Below, in pieces: positions 8,564-16,115 of a stretch of 35,457 nt of DNA. Source of the stretch: Bradyrhizobium nanningense (GTDB taxonomy: Bacteria; Pseudomonadota; Alphaproteobacteria; Rhizobiales; Xanthobacteraceae); contig NZ_LBJC01000069.1 of assembly GCF_004114535.1 (NCBI RefSeq), forward strand, positions 1-35,457, read 5' to 3'. Made by a program: the position numbers and the translations under genes. The notes beneath the pieces were generated by a model. That model saw only the letters and a program-made list of their open reading frames with translations, did no database searches and had not been told where the DNA came from. How positions within the stretch are numbered: position 1 is the first letter of the stretch; each line of letters begins with the position of its first letter.

Positions 8564-10201
8564 TCAGGCAGCGAACTGAACAGGCGCCTTCCATTCCCAA
8601 GGCAGCAGCTCATTGAGCTGGGTTTGCGGGATGGTTGCGATGCGGGCCAGCACGTCCGCCAACCAGGCTTGCGGATCGACGTCGTTGAGCTTTGCTGTCG
8701 TGATCAGGGTTGCCATGATCGCGGCACGGTCGGCGCCACGATCCGAGCCGGCGAAGAGCCAGGACTTGCGTCCGAGGGCAAAGCCGCGCAGCGCGCGCTC
8801 CGCTGCATTGTTTGTCAGGCAGATCCGCCCGTCATCGATGAAGCGAGTGAACCGGTCCCAGCGGCGCAACATGTAGTCGATTGGCTTCGCGACCGATGAC
8901 GCGTTCGACAGCCGAGCACGCTGCTCGCGAAGCCATGCTTCCAATGCCGTCAGAAGCGGAAGGCTTTGTTCCTTGCGCACCCGCAGACGCTCTTCGGCGC
9001 TTTGGCCGTTGATGCCGCGTTCGATGTCGAACAGCGCATCGATGCGCTTGACCGCCTCCAGCGCGGTCGGCGAGATCGCTGCGGCATTCTTGTCGCGCCG
9101 CGCATTGGCGGCGATGTCCGCCAGCTCGAACAATTGCCGCCTGGCGTGCGCCCAACAGAGTGCGGGCGTGATCGGTCCCTCCGCACGCGATGGGTCGTAC
9201 AGTGCATTGTAGCCGCTGTAGGCATCCGCCTGCAGGATGCCGGTGAAGGTCCGAAGATGCTGGGCAGGATGCTCCTGCCGTCGATCGCGCGAGGCGTAAT
9301 AGAGTGCGGCCGGCGGCGCCCGGCCACCAAACGGCCGGTCGTCGCGGACATAGGTCCAGATATGCCCTGTGATTGTCTGGCCCTTGGCCAGGATCGTCAC
9401 CGTGGTGTCATCGCCGTGCAGCCGCTCGGCGGCCAGCACGTGATGCTCGATCAGCCGGTAAAGCGGCTGCAGGGCCGTCGCACAGGTGCCGACCTGGTCG
9501 GCCAGTGTCGACAGGCTCGAATCGATGCCCTCCCGCGCATAGCGCTCGCTCTGCCGGTTCAAGGGCTGATGCTGGCCGAACTTTTCGAACAGGATCATGG
9601 CCAGGAGGTTGGGGCCGGCGAAGCCGCGCGGCGTCACGTGGAAGGGTGCCGGCGGCTGGGTGATCGTCTCGCAGTCCCGGCACGAGAACTTCTCGCGCAC
9701 CGTCTGGATCACCTTCCACTGCCGGGGAATGACCTCCAGCGTCTCGGTTATATCTTCGCCCAGATTCGACAGCTTCGATGAGCCGCAGCAGGGACAGCTC
9801 TGCGGCGCGGCGACCACGATCCGCTCGCGCGGCAGATGATCGGGGAACGGTTTGCGCACCGGGCGCTTGCGCTGGAACGACTTGACCGTCTGCGTTCGCG
9901 CCGCGGCCCTCTCAGCCGCCAGTTCGTCCTCGGTTGCGGTTGCTTCCAGCTCTTCAAGCTGAAGCTCCATCTGCTCCAGCAGCCGTGCCTTGCGCTCCGA
10001 GCGGCTGCCGTAAATCTGGCGACGCAGCTTCTCGATCTCGAGCTTGAGGTAACTGATCAGTGCCTCGGCCGCCTTCGCATTGGCAGCTTCCGCTTTGGCG
10101 CTCGCCGCAACCGCCTCCGCTTCCAGGCGCGCGGCGCGCTCCGCGAGGATCATCGCATGCGCGGCGGCAAGATCGGTGGGGAGCGATTCAGACGTGGTCA
10201 C
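8564..10201 (-). CDS. tnpC: IS66 transposase TnpC
   Basis: A full-length 545-residue IS66 transposase. It starts with an alanine/glutamate-rich coiled-coil and leucine-zipper region (about 10-110). A zinc-binding segment with CPCCG and CRDCE follows (about 135-180). The DDE core has LHGDDTTV as first Asp, ADAYSGYNAL as second and NNAAERALRG as the Glu. No frameshift or stop is seen. The gene itself is intact, although the element is disrupted upstream in tnpB. Confidence 0.95.
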   Translation of the reverse strand: MTTSESLPTDLAAAHAMILAERAARLEAEAVAASAKAEAANAKAAEALISYLKLEIEKLRRQIYGSRSERKARLLEQMELQLEELEATATEDELAAERAAARTQTVKSFQRKRPVRKPFPDHLPRERIVVAAPQSCPCCGSSKLSNLGEDITETLEVIPRQWKVIQTVREKFSCRDCETITQPPAPFHVTPRGFAGPNLLAMILFEKFGQHQPLNRQSERYAREGIDSSLSTLADQVGTCATALQPLYRLIEHHVLAAERLHGDDTTVTILAKGQTITGHIWTYVRDDRPFGGRAPPAALYYASRDRRQEHPAQHLRTFTGILQADAYSGYNALYDPSRAEGPITPALCWAHARRQLFELADIAANARRDKNAAAISPTALEAVKRIDALFDIERGINGQSAEERLRVRKEQSLPLLTALEAWLREQRARLSNASSVAKPIDYMLRRWDRFTRFIDDGRICLTNNAAERALRGFALGRKSWLFAGSDRGADRAAIMATLITTAKLNDVDPQAWLADVLARIATIPQTQLNELLPWEWKAPVQFAA

Positions 10202-10246
10202 GATGGTGATGGAATCACATCCATCACGATCCGCAAGTTCAAAGCC

Positions 10247-10306
10247 TCATCCGACCGCTGTCGGCCGCCACGTCTCCTGTGGGTGCCTCCAGTCAATCCC
10301 GGACAG
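10247..10306 (-). pseudogene. tnpB: 3' fragment of IS66 tnpB
   Basis: On the minus strand this segment encodes LSGIDWRHPQETWRPTAVG followed by TGA. It is the expected C-terminal tail of IS66 TnpB, just upstream of tnpC. Its 5' part lies at 12775-13050, on the far side of the inserted recombinase element. Confidence 0.82.
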
Positions 10307-10314
10307 CGAGGGGA

Positions 10315-10698
10315 TTGAGGAATGTCCCTGATAGTGAGTCTGACGAATCATTTCCGGAGGTGGTCGAGGTTCGGGACCCCCACCATCCTTTGTGGGGGCG
10401 CTCATATCGAGTGATCAGGAAGATCGGTCAGCGAGGCCGAGGCATTCCCGCTTCGTATGAAGTTGAGTATCGCGCAGGAAGCAGTCTTCTGATTCAAGCA
10501 ACCGCAATCGAATATTATGAGCAAGAGGCAAATCAGATTAAGCTGAGTATGGAGGCTCTACTCGAGCTTTTATCGATAGCGGATTGTCCCGACGCACATG
10601 AGCATGGATCCAGCCGATCTTTGGTCGACGCTGACGCCCGCGCTCCGACGCCAGATCGTCGAAGACGTCGCCGCTATTTTGGCGGAGATCCCTCATGA
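10315..10698 (+). CDS. Small protein linked to recombinase (DUF5372-like)
   Basis: A protein of about 127 residues. It has a VVEVRDPHHPLWGRSYRVIRK segment, then a short beta-rich part and a helix (MEALLELLSIAD). The HPxHPLxGR pattern resembles the small DUF5372-type proteins that often precede recombinases in rhizobia. The longest frame would begin inside IS66 DNA, so the start must be further in; TTG at 10315 is one choice and GTG near 10360 another. The arginine-rich C-terminus overlaps the next small frame and is less certain. Function is unknown; it may help the recombinase or the regulation of its operon. Confidence 0.5.
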   Translation: MRNVPDSESDESFPEVVEVRDPHHPLWGRSYRVIRKIGQRGRGIPASYEVEYRAGSSLLIQATAIEYYEQEANQIKLSMEALLELLSIADCPDAHEHGSSRSLVDADARAPTPDRRRRRRYFGGDPS

Positions 10699-10846
10699 AG
10701 TCCGAGCTGGTCACACCAAGCCACTTGGCGCGCAAAGCCGTAGTCTACATCCGGCAGTCGACGCCCCATCAGGTCGTAAGCAATCAGGAGAGCCTGCGCC
10801 TTCAATACGCGCTTCGCCAGCGCGCCCGCGAACTCGGATGGCGTGA
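10598..10846 (+). CDS. Small hypothetical protein overlapping the recombinase start
   Basis: An 82-residue frame whose first 35 residues (DLWSTLTPALRRQIVEDVAA and what follows) look like a short helical protein of the kind often found just ahead of large serine recombinases. The rest overlaps the recombinase start in another frame and may be only a by-product of that overlap. It also overlaps the end of the preceding small frame. If real, the three genes form a translationally coupled set. No function can be assigned. Confidence 0.4.
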   Translation: MSMDPADLWSTLTPALRRQIVEDVAAILAEIPHEVRAGHTKPLGAQSRSLHPAVDAPSGRKQSGEPAPSIRASPARPRTRMA

Positions 10847-12824
10847 GGCGGCCATCGACGTGATTGATGCCGATCTCGGGTTGAGCGGCGCGTCTATAGC
10901 ACAGCGTAACGGCTTCAAGGAACTCGTTGGCCGTGTTGGCCTGAGTGAAGTGGGACTCATCCTGTCGATCGACGTGACCCGCTTGGCGCGTAATTGTACC
11001 GACTGGTATCCGCTCCTGGACATCTGTGGTCTACGTGGCTGCCTGATCGCCGACCGCGATGGTGTCTATGATCCGGGCACTCCCAACGGACGGTTGCTTC
11101 TCGGGCTGAAGGGTTCGATCTCCGAGCTTGAGCTACATACGATCCGCAGCCGGCTGACCGCCGGCCTGCTGGCCAAAGCCGAACGCGGCGAACTTGCGGT
11201 TATGCTGCCAATCGGGCTGATGCGGGACCCGAGCGGCGTGGTCGTTAAGGATCCCGACATGGCCGTGCAAGGGCGGCTCGGTCTCGTCTTCCAGTTATTC
11301 CTGCAGCTGCGCAGCGTTGCCAAGGTCATGCGAGCGTTGAACGAGCGTGACCTGGAACTGCCGCGTCGTGATCGGTATGGCGATTTGTGCTGGACGCGCG
11401 CGACGCTGGCTGCCGTCGCGGCGATCTTGAAGAACCCCGCATACGCGGGCGCCTTTGTCTATGGACGAACCCGCTTCCGGCCGCCGAAGCGGGAGGGGGC
11501 CCTGCCACAAAAGGCTCCGCGGCCGATGGAGGAGTGGCGGATCGTCGTTAAAGATCGATATCCAGCCTATATCGACTGGCCAATTTATGAAAAAATCCGA
11601 TCCGTCATCAGAGATAACCGAGCCGAATACATGCGCATCAAAACCCGCGGCGCGCCTCGCAATGGCGAGCTCCTGCTCCACGGCATTGCCTGGTGCGCAC
11701 GATGTGGCCATAAGATGTACGTCCGCTACAAGGGCGGCGGCGAATATGTATGCAATCACCTGCGTACCCAGGAAGGTCAGCCAACCTGCCAACACATCCG
11801 CGCCGCCCATATCGATGCAGCCGTTGGCGACGCATTCCTAACCGCACTAGCGCCGGCCGAACTCGATGCCTTGTCGCGCTCCCGCCGGGTGCAGCAGCAG
11901 ATGAATAATGCGCTACGCTCCAGTGCAGAACGAGAGCTCGAGCGCAAGCGATACACGGCGGCGCTCGCCGAACGGCAGTTCAACCGAGCTGATCCAGATA
12001 ATCGGTTGGTCGCCTCGGAACTCGAGCGTCGATGGGAAGCGGCGCTAAACGACGTGCGCGCCGCCGAAGAGGCGCTTGCCCGACAGACGCCGCCCAAAGC
12101 CATCACACAAGTGGCCATAAGCAAGGAGCTCAACGACAAGGTCATCAGCCTCACCGGCCGCCTCCCGCAGATATGGGGTGACGAGACTATCTCGGATGCG
12201 CATCGCAAGGCGTTGTTGCGATGTCTCATCGAAAAGGTCGTTCTCGACCGCGGTGAGCGCGACTTGGCCCTGGCTAGGATCGTCTGGCGGGGAGGCGCCG
12301 TGACGGAGCTCGAAGTGAAGATGAGCGTCAACTCCGTCACCAGATTGACGCGAGGCACAGAGATGCGGGAACGCCTTCTGACGCTCGCTCGCGACGGCGT
12401 CCCAGACGACAAGATCGCCACAGTCCTTACTCGGGAAGGTCACCGCTCTCCCCGTTGCGCCGATAAGGTGCTGCCTATCACCGTTGGGCGGCTCCGTCGT
12501 GCCGCCGCCATCAAGGTAACTGCCCAGCGCAGCCGATGGGAGCATGACGACTCATACCTCAGCCCGCCCGAACTGGCCCGAAGGCTCGAGATTCCAGTAA
12601 ACTGGCTCTATGTTCAGATCCGAACCAAGCGTTTGCTAATTGATCGCCAGCCCAGCGGCGCCTATCTCTTCCCGAATACACCATCCGTTCTTCACGCCAT
12701 CGGAGACCTTCGAAAACACGTCATCGCGCAACTTGATCTAAGAATCTGTCAGCCTAACAAGGAGGGGCATCAACATGCGCCGACGAGATCGTCACCACAC
12801 CCTCGGCCGGGCTCGGCCAGATGA
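10695..12824 (+). CDS. Large serine recombinase
   Basis: A 709-residue recombinase. The N-terminal resolvase domain (about 13-150) has the catalytic serine in VYIRQSTP (Ser22) and the SIDVTRLARN segment. The recombinase domain follows (about 170-310). Next are a zinc ribbon (WCARCGHKMY with CNH and a later CQH), a coiled-coil-like stretch (about 400-460), and a C-terminal helix-turn-helix-like part. The start ATG lies inside the end of the upstream small frame. The last 15 or so codons and the stop lie in antisense IS66 tnpB DNA, so the tail is borrowed from the insertion target. The catalytic parts are intact and the protein is probably active. Confidence 0.88.
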   Translation: MKSELVTPSHLARKAVVYIRQSTPHQVVSNQESLRLQYALRQRARELGWREAAIDVIDADLGLSGASIAQRNGFKELVGRVGLSEVGLILSIDVTRLARNCTDWYPLLDICGLRGCLIADRDGVYDPGTPNGRLLLGLKGSISELELHTIRSRLTAGLLAKAERGELAVMLPIGLMRDPSGVVVKDPDMAVQGRLGLVFQLFLQLRSVAKVMRALNERDLELPRRDRYGDLCWTRATLAAVAAILKNPAYAGAFVYGRTRFRPPKREGALPQKAPRPMEEWRIVVKDRYPAYIDWPIYEKIRSVIRDNRAEYMRIKTRGAPRNGELLLHGIAWCARCGHKMYVRYKGGGEYVCNHLRTQEGQPTCQHIRAAHIDAAVGDAFLTALAPAELDALSRSRRVQQQMNNALRSSAERELERKRYTAALAERQFNRADPDNRLVASELERRWEAALNDVRAAEEALARQTPPKAITQVAISKELNDKVISLTGRLPQIWGDETISDAHRKALLRCLIEKVVLDRGERDLALARIVWRGGAVTELEVKMSVNSVTRLTRGTEMRERLLTLARDGVPDDKIATVLTREGHRSPRCADKVLPITVGRLRRAAAIKVTAQRSRWEHDDSYLSPPELARRLEIPVNWLYVQIRTKRLLIDRQPSGAYLFPNTPSVLHAIGDLRKHVIAQLDLRICQPNKEGHQHAPTRSSPHPRPGSAR

Positions 12825-13050
12825 AGCGACCCCGCTCCAGTCGTTTTGTGAACAGGCAGGCGCCCTGGCCGTCGTGCCAGATCACCTTCAGCAGGTTGCC
12901 GCGACGACCGCGGAAGCAAAACAGGTGGCCGCCCAGCGGATCGCGATGCAAGATCTCCTGAACCTGCAATGCCAGCGATGAAAAGCCCTTCCGCATGTCG
13001 GTATAGCCGGTCGCGAGCCATACCCGCACGCCGGCCGGCAACGAGATCAT
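12775..13050 (-). pseudogene. tnpB: 5' part of IS66 tnpB, broken by insertion
   Basis: The N-terminal part of the IS66 accessory protein TnpB, with SLPAGVRVWLATGYTDMRKGF at the start and a GHLFCFRGRRGNLLKVIWHD core. The IS66 reading stops after VVTISSA. A foreign tail of about seven codons then runs to a stop at 12754. The missing C-terminal codons are found at 10247-10306. The ATG overlaps the tnpA stop, as usual in this family. Confidence 0.88.
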
Positions 13051-13448
13051 CGCGGCCGTCCATCAGTCAGCGCCGCCACGACTGCGGTCAGCGTCGCCAC
13101 GTCAATCGCACCGGTGATCCGCATCCGAGCCCCGGCCGCGAACTCAATCTCGATCGCACCGCAGCTTCCTGAGGGCGCCGTCAACGGTTGCCGGTCTGGC
13201 GCAATGGAGACTGCCGCAAAACGGACCTCGTCATCCTGCTGCTGCATCGGCTCGGGCCCGCAAGCGAGGACGCCGGTTCGCGCCTGCCGCCGCCAAGCCG
13301 TAACCAAATTGCGGTGAACGTCATGTCGTCGAGCAACCTCGACAACACTGGCCCCAGGCGCCAGACTCTCCACCACGATCCGAAGCTTCTCGGCACTCGT
13401 CCACCGCCGTCGCCGCTCAGGACCGGACAGAACCGTAACCGTCGTCAC
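13047..13448 (-). CDS. tnpA: IS66 accessory protein TnpA
   Basis: A 133-residue protein. Its N-terminal helix-turn-helix (RRRWTSAEKLRIVVESLAPG and then VARRHDVHRNLVTAWRRQ) is typical of IS66 OrfA and of IS3-type OrfA DNA-binding domains. The C-terminal half (IEIEFAAGARMRITGAID) is the usual TnpA tail. It is intact and overlaps the start of tnpB by four bases. Confidence 0.9.
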   Translation of the reverse strand: MTTVTVLSGPERRRRWTSAEKLRIVVESLAPGASVVEVARRHDVHRNLVTAWRRQARTGVLACGPEPMQQQDDEVRFAAVSIAPDRQPLTAPSGSCGAIEIEFAAGARMRITGAIDVATLTAVVAALTDGRPR

Positions 13449-13533
13449 GTTTGCTCATTTGCTTGCGAATTAATGAGCAAATCATCTCATGCCCGACCGC
13501 AATCCGGGAAGGCGGCCTCGGCCGGAGGTTTAC

Positions 13534-13541
13534 GATGTAGT
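13534..13541. repeat. Right 8-bp target duplication of IS66
   Basis: GATGTAGT follows the right terminal repeat directly and is identical to 8508-8515. The pair shows a single, undisturbed transposition event. Confidence 0.92.
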
Positions 13542-13927
13542 GGAAGTTTTGCGAGTGTTCTCGTTCTCCGCCATTCATGTCGTGCACACCCATTGGCTTG
13601 TCTGAGATCCCGCTTGGCGTGCGTTCAGAACTCGCCGACCGGTCTCGGTGTGCCCGATTGGGGGCCTTCCCGCCGGAAACACGGACAATCTGAGCGGCCG
13701 TTTATCTCGATCGGAGCGACCAATCTGTTCGCGGTCCGACGGGCTCATCCGATGTACACCTCGGTCGAGCAAACCCTGCTGCCGAACGCTGTCGCATTGT
13801 GTCGCAGCGGGCGGACTGCTTTGTAGTGATCCTCTAAGATTCGGCGAGGGTGCCTGATCGGTGAGACCGACGTGACTTGACGAGCTGCCGACGACCGAGA
13901 CGAATGAGCCGCTCACATTGGAGCTTG
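13542..13927. other. Gap between IS66 and the NifA sites
   Basis: About 390 bases with no supported gene. Open frames exist on both strands but show no recognisable motif. Before the IS66 insertion this DNA was continuous with the region upstream of the kinase operon. Confidence 0.5.
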
Positions 13928-13943
13928 TGTCCGGTTGAAGACA
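13928..13943. promoter_or_regulatory. NifA upstream activator site 1
   Basis: A perfect TGT-N10-ACA (TGTCCGGTTGAAGACA), the binding pattern of NifA, about 100 bases upstream of a sigma-54 promoter. Confidence 0.8.
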
Positions 13944-13946
13944 TTC

Positions 13947-13962
13947 TGTTTGAAGCCCAACA
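13947..13962. promoter_or_regulatory. NifA upstream activator site 2
   Basis: A second perfect TGT-N10-ACA (TGTTTGAAGCCCAACA), 19 bases from the first. The near two-turn spacing puts both sites on about the same face of the helix. Confidence 0.8.
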
Positions 13963-14043
13963 AAGGGGCCAAAACTATTGGTCGACCGTCCGCGAGGCGC
14001 TTGCGATTCTACTGTATTGGCCTAATGAAGCGCCACGTCCTAT

Positions 14044-14059
14044 TGGCACGCAGATTGCT
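14044..14059 (+). promoter_or_regulatory. Sigma-54 (RpoN) promoter of the kamA-like gene
   Basis: TGGCACGCAGATTGCT matches the -24/-12 consensus TGGCAC-N5-TTGC exactly, with the GG-N10-GC spacing. Transcription should start near 14071, about 50 bases before the ATG at 14121. Together with the two upstream NifA sites this predicts expression in low-oxygen, nitrogen-fixing conditions. Confidence 0.88.
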
Positions 14060-14120
14060 GAGAAGGGTGACCAATTACGTCGCTGCGCGGACGATCTCGC
14101 TCTGTGCCGAAGGAGTTCAA

Positions 14121-15314
14121 ATGAAACCCTCACCGTTGACTCAAACAGCTGACGCGGACAGTGCACCAGGCGAATTGACGGTCGCTGGAGATATCTCGCC
14201 TCCCTCGTCATCCGCCCAACCAGCTTCATCGCCCCGCGCCGTGCTCATGAGATTTATAGAGGGCGATCGCAAGATTGCGGAGACGGAGCTGCAAGCCCGT
14301 AGCATCACACGTCATCATGTCACAAAATTCTACCGCGAGCAGATCGCCAACAGTGGTTACTACGAGCAGCTAAAACATATTGTGGAGCCCTCAGTTAAGG
14401 AGTTCGACAGTACGGGCATTTTGGACACGAGTGGTGAGCAGGACAATACCGTGGTGCGTGGACTTCAACATAAGTACGCCCAGACCGGGTTGCTGCTGGT
14501 GACTAACCGTTGTGCGTCATACTGTCGTTTTTGCTTCCGCAAGCGACTTGTTGGCCGAGAGTCAGATGAGATCGTCCCAGATATGGCGAAAGTTCGCCAG
14601 TACATTGGCTGCCATCCAGAGATGACAAACGTGCTACTGTCGGGAGGCGACCCGTTTGTTCTTAGTACGGCAAAGCTCGACGAGATTCTTGCTCATCTGC
14701 TCTCGATTCCGCATTTGGCTTCCATTCGGATCGGCACGAAACTATTGGCCTTTGAGCCAAAGCGCTTCGAGGATCCCGCTCTACCTGCTTTCTTCCAACG
14801 AATACGTGATGCAGGCAAGACTGCGGTGCTTGTCACGCACTTCGATCACATCGGTGAGATCTCGGTCGATGCTGAGAAAAATATCCGATCCTTGCGTGCA
14901 GAGGGAGTGCAGTTCCTCAATCAATCCGTGCTTCTTGCAGACGTAAATGACAATCCGGAGATCTTGGCAGATACTTTCGCTAAGTGCCACCAAATAGGCG
15001 TCCGCCCTTATTATCTCTTTCAGGCAAGGCCAGTGAAGGGTGCGTCCCATTTTCAGGTCCCGCTTCGCCGCGGAATAGAGATTGCGCATGGCGTCAACCA
15101 ACGTCTGGCGGGCATCGAAAAGACTTTCAAATATATCATGTCGCATTACACCGGGAAGATCGAGATCCTTGATTGGGGTGATGATGGACGTATCTATATG
15201 CGATATCATCAAAACAAGATCTCAGACAAAGTTGGAAAGATCTTTTCAAGGCAATACGTCGAGACCGCTTGCTGGTTAGATGATCTGCCGGATGATGATC
15301 GATTGAAGAACTAG
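14121..15314 (+). CDS. KamA-family radical SAM aminomutase
   Basis: A 397-residue radical-SAM, PLP-type aminomutase of the lysine 2,3-aminomutase group. The iron-sulfur motif CASYCRFC gives Cys131, Cys135 and Cys138. LLSGGDPF and the later NQSVLLADVND and RPYYLFQARPVKGASHF segments follow the KamA order. The ATG at 14121 has AAGGAG five bases upstream and lies downstream of the sigma-54 promoter; the open frame extends further upstream but would cover that promoter. From memory, lysine 2,3-aminomutase uses two aspartates to hold the lysine side chain. The first seems kept (VND) and the second is replaced by Arg in QARPVKG, so the substrate may not be lysine. TGKIEIL near the C-terminus may hold the PLP lysine. 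The C-terminus is shorter than in classical KamA. Confidence 0.85.
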   Translation: MKPSPLTQTADADSAPGELTVAGDISPPSSSAQPASSPRAVLMRFIEGDRKIAETELQARSITRHHVTKFYREQIANSGYYEQLKHIVEPSVKEFDSTGILDTSGEQDNTVVRGLQHKYAQTGLLLVTNRCASYCRFCFRKRLVGRESDEIVPDMAKVRQYIGCHPEMTNVLLSGGDPFVLSTAKLDEILAHLLSIPHLASIRIGTKLLAFEPKRFEDPALPAFFQRIRDAGKTAVLVTHFDHIGEISVDAEKNIRSLRAEGVQFLNQSVLLADVNDNPEILADTFAKCHQIGVRPYYLFQARPVKGASHFQVPLRRGIEIAHGVNQRLAGIEKTFKYIMSHYTGKIEILDWGDDGRIYMRYHQNKISDKVGKIFSRQYVETACWLDDLPDDDRLKN

Positions 15315-16115
15315 AGACCGAGCTGGAAATACGTGAAAAGCCTAAGTGTCGCGTTGAAAAGGGCAGGGGAGGATCAAGCCAAGGGCGGCGGATCCTAGGC
15401 TGCGGCCTTATCTATTCCGCTGCATCAATTTACCAATCGTCATTCAGGAAAGGGAGGGCAAGGGCGTCCGATTGGCGACGACGATATCGGCTCATCCTGT
15501 ATTTGATGCGGAGGAGTTCATCAAACTTTGGTATTCTGCATGTTGCGGAAGAAAGCGCCGCGCTGACGAGAGCTCGCCTTCGGACGCGCGCTGGCGCTCC
15601 AGGGGCGGCATTGCACTGCCGGGCGGCGTGGAGTGAACGTTAAGAAGGCGAATCAATCGAGCCCGTTAGTTCTGCGAGCGGAATTGGCGGCGAGTTTGCA
15701 GCGATTATAAAAGATATTTGTCGGCCCAGATCTAGCATTGGACTGTATGCTCGATTGCATCAACCAAGGCTCGGCGCGAAGGGTTATCTTGTTGCCTACT
15801 GCTAAATTGGTGCGCGAACCTCCGCAGGAAGCTTAGTTGCGCCGGTCCTCGCATTCGGTTCAGTTGACCTATAGCTCACTTAATAGGGTCCGATGCTCGA
15901 TCTTTTGATCGTACTGAGGGCAAGTTGAGGCCGCTCGATGAATTTCTGTGTAGGTTCGAGTTTTACCTGCCAGGATAGATAGGTTTGTTCTGCCCGGTTC
16001 TGCGGTAAGTGAGTGAAACTAATTCGGGAGCACATGCTGTGCTGCCGAGCCAGCGCTGGGCGATCGCTGTTGGCGGATCGCAGTGCACGAAGGGCTGGGT
16101 AGCGAGTCGGGTGAA
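15315..16115. other. Gap between the kamA-like and aminotransferase genes
   Basis: About 800 bases without an intact gene. It contains a short relic of a GHMP-kinase gene (15470-15545). I found no NifA site or clean sigma-54 promoter here, so it is unclear whether the aminotransferase gene depends on the upstream promoter or has its own. Confidence 0.5.
15470..15545 (-). pseudogene. Short relic of a GHMP (PduX-like) kinase gene
   Basis: This stretch resembles the 3' part of the intact kinase gene at about 6995-7085 in the same orientation. Shared pieces include GCGACGACNAT, then ATGCGGAGGAGTTC and TCAAACTT in the same order and nearly the same spacing. Homology fades within some 80 bases. 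It suggests an old second copy or a duplication remnant. Confidence 0.4.

Larger units (their letters stand above)
10307..12774 (+). mobile_element. Serine-recombinase element inserted in IS66 tnpB
   Basis: The boundaries are set by where the IS66 tnpB reading stops on each side. The left edge follows the codons for LSGIDW (to about 10306). The right edge comes just before the codons for VVTISSA (from about 12775). Between them are two small open frames and a large serine recombinase, all on the plus strand. No inverted repeats or target duplication are obvious, as expected for serine-recombinase integration. A few codons of tnpB appear to be missing at the junction, so the edges are good to perhaps ten bases. 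It may be a minimal self-moving unit. Confidence 0.72.
8516..13533 (-). mobile_element. IS66-family element, interrupted by a recombinase element
   Basis: The ends begin GTAA and share an imperfect inverted repeat: GTAACCGTCCGG on the left, and GTAAACCTCCGG reading inward from the right. Both are flanked by GATGTAGT. Genes run tnpA, tnpB, tnpC on the minus strand, the standard IS66 order. About 2.47 kb of unrelated DNA sits inside tnpB. Without it the IS would be about 2.55 kb, normal for the family. With tnpB broken the element can move only if helped in trans. Confidence 0.92.

Noticed and set aside
8966..9781. Open frame of 271 codons on the plus strand
   Set aside because: It lies antisense within the clear IS66 tnpC gene and shows no protein motif; it is a high-GC shadow.
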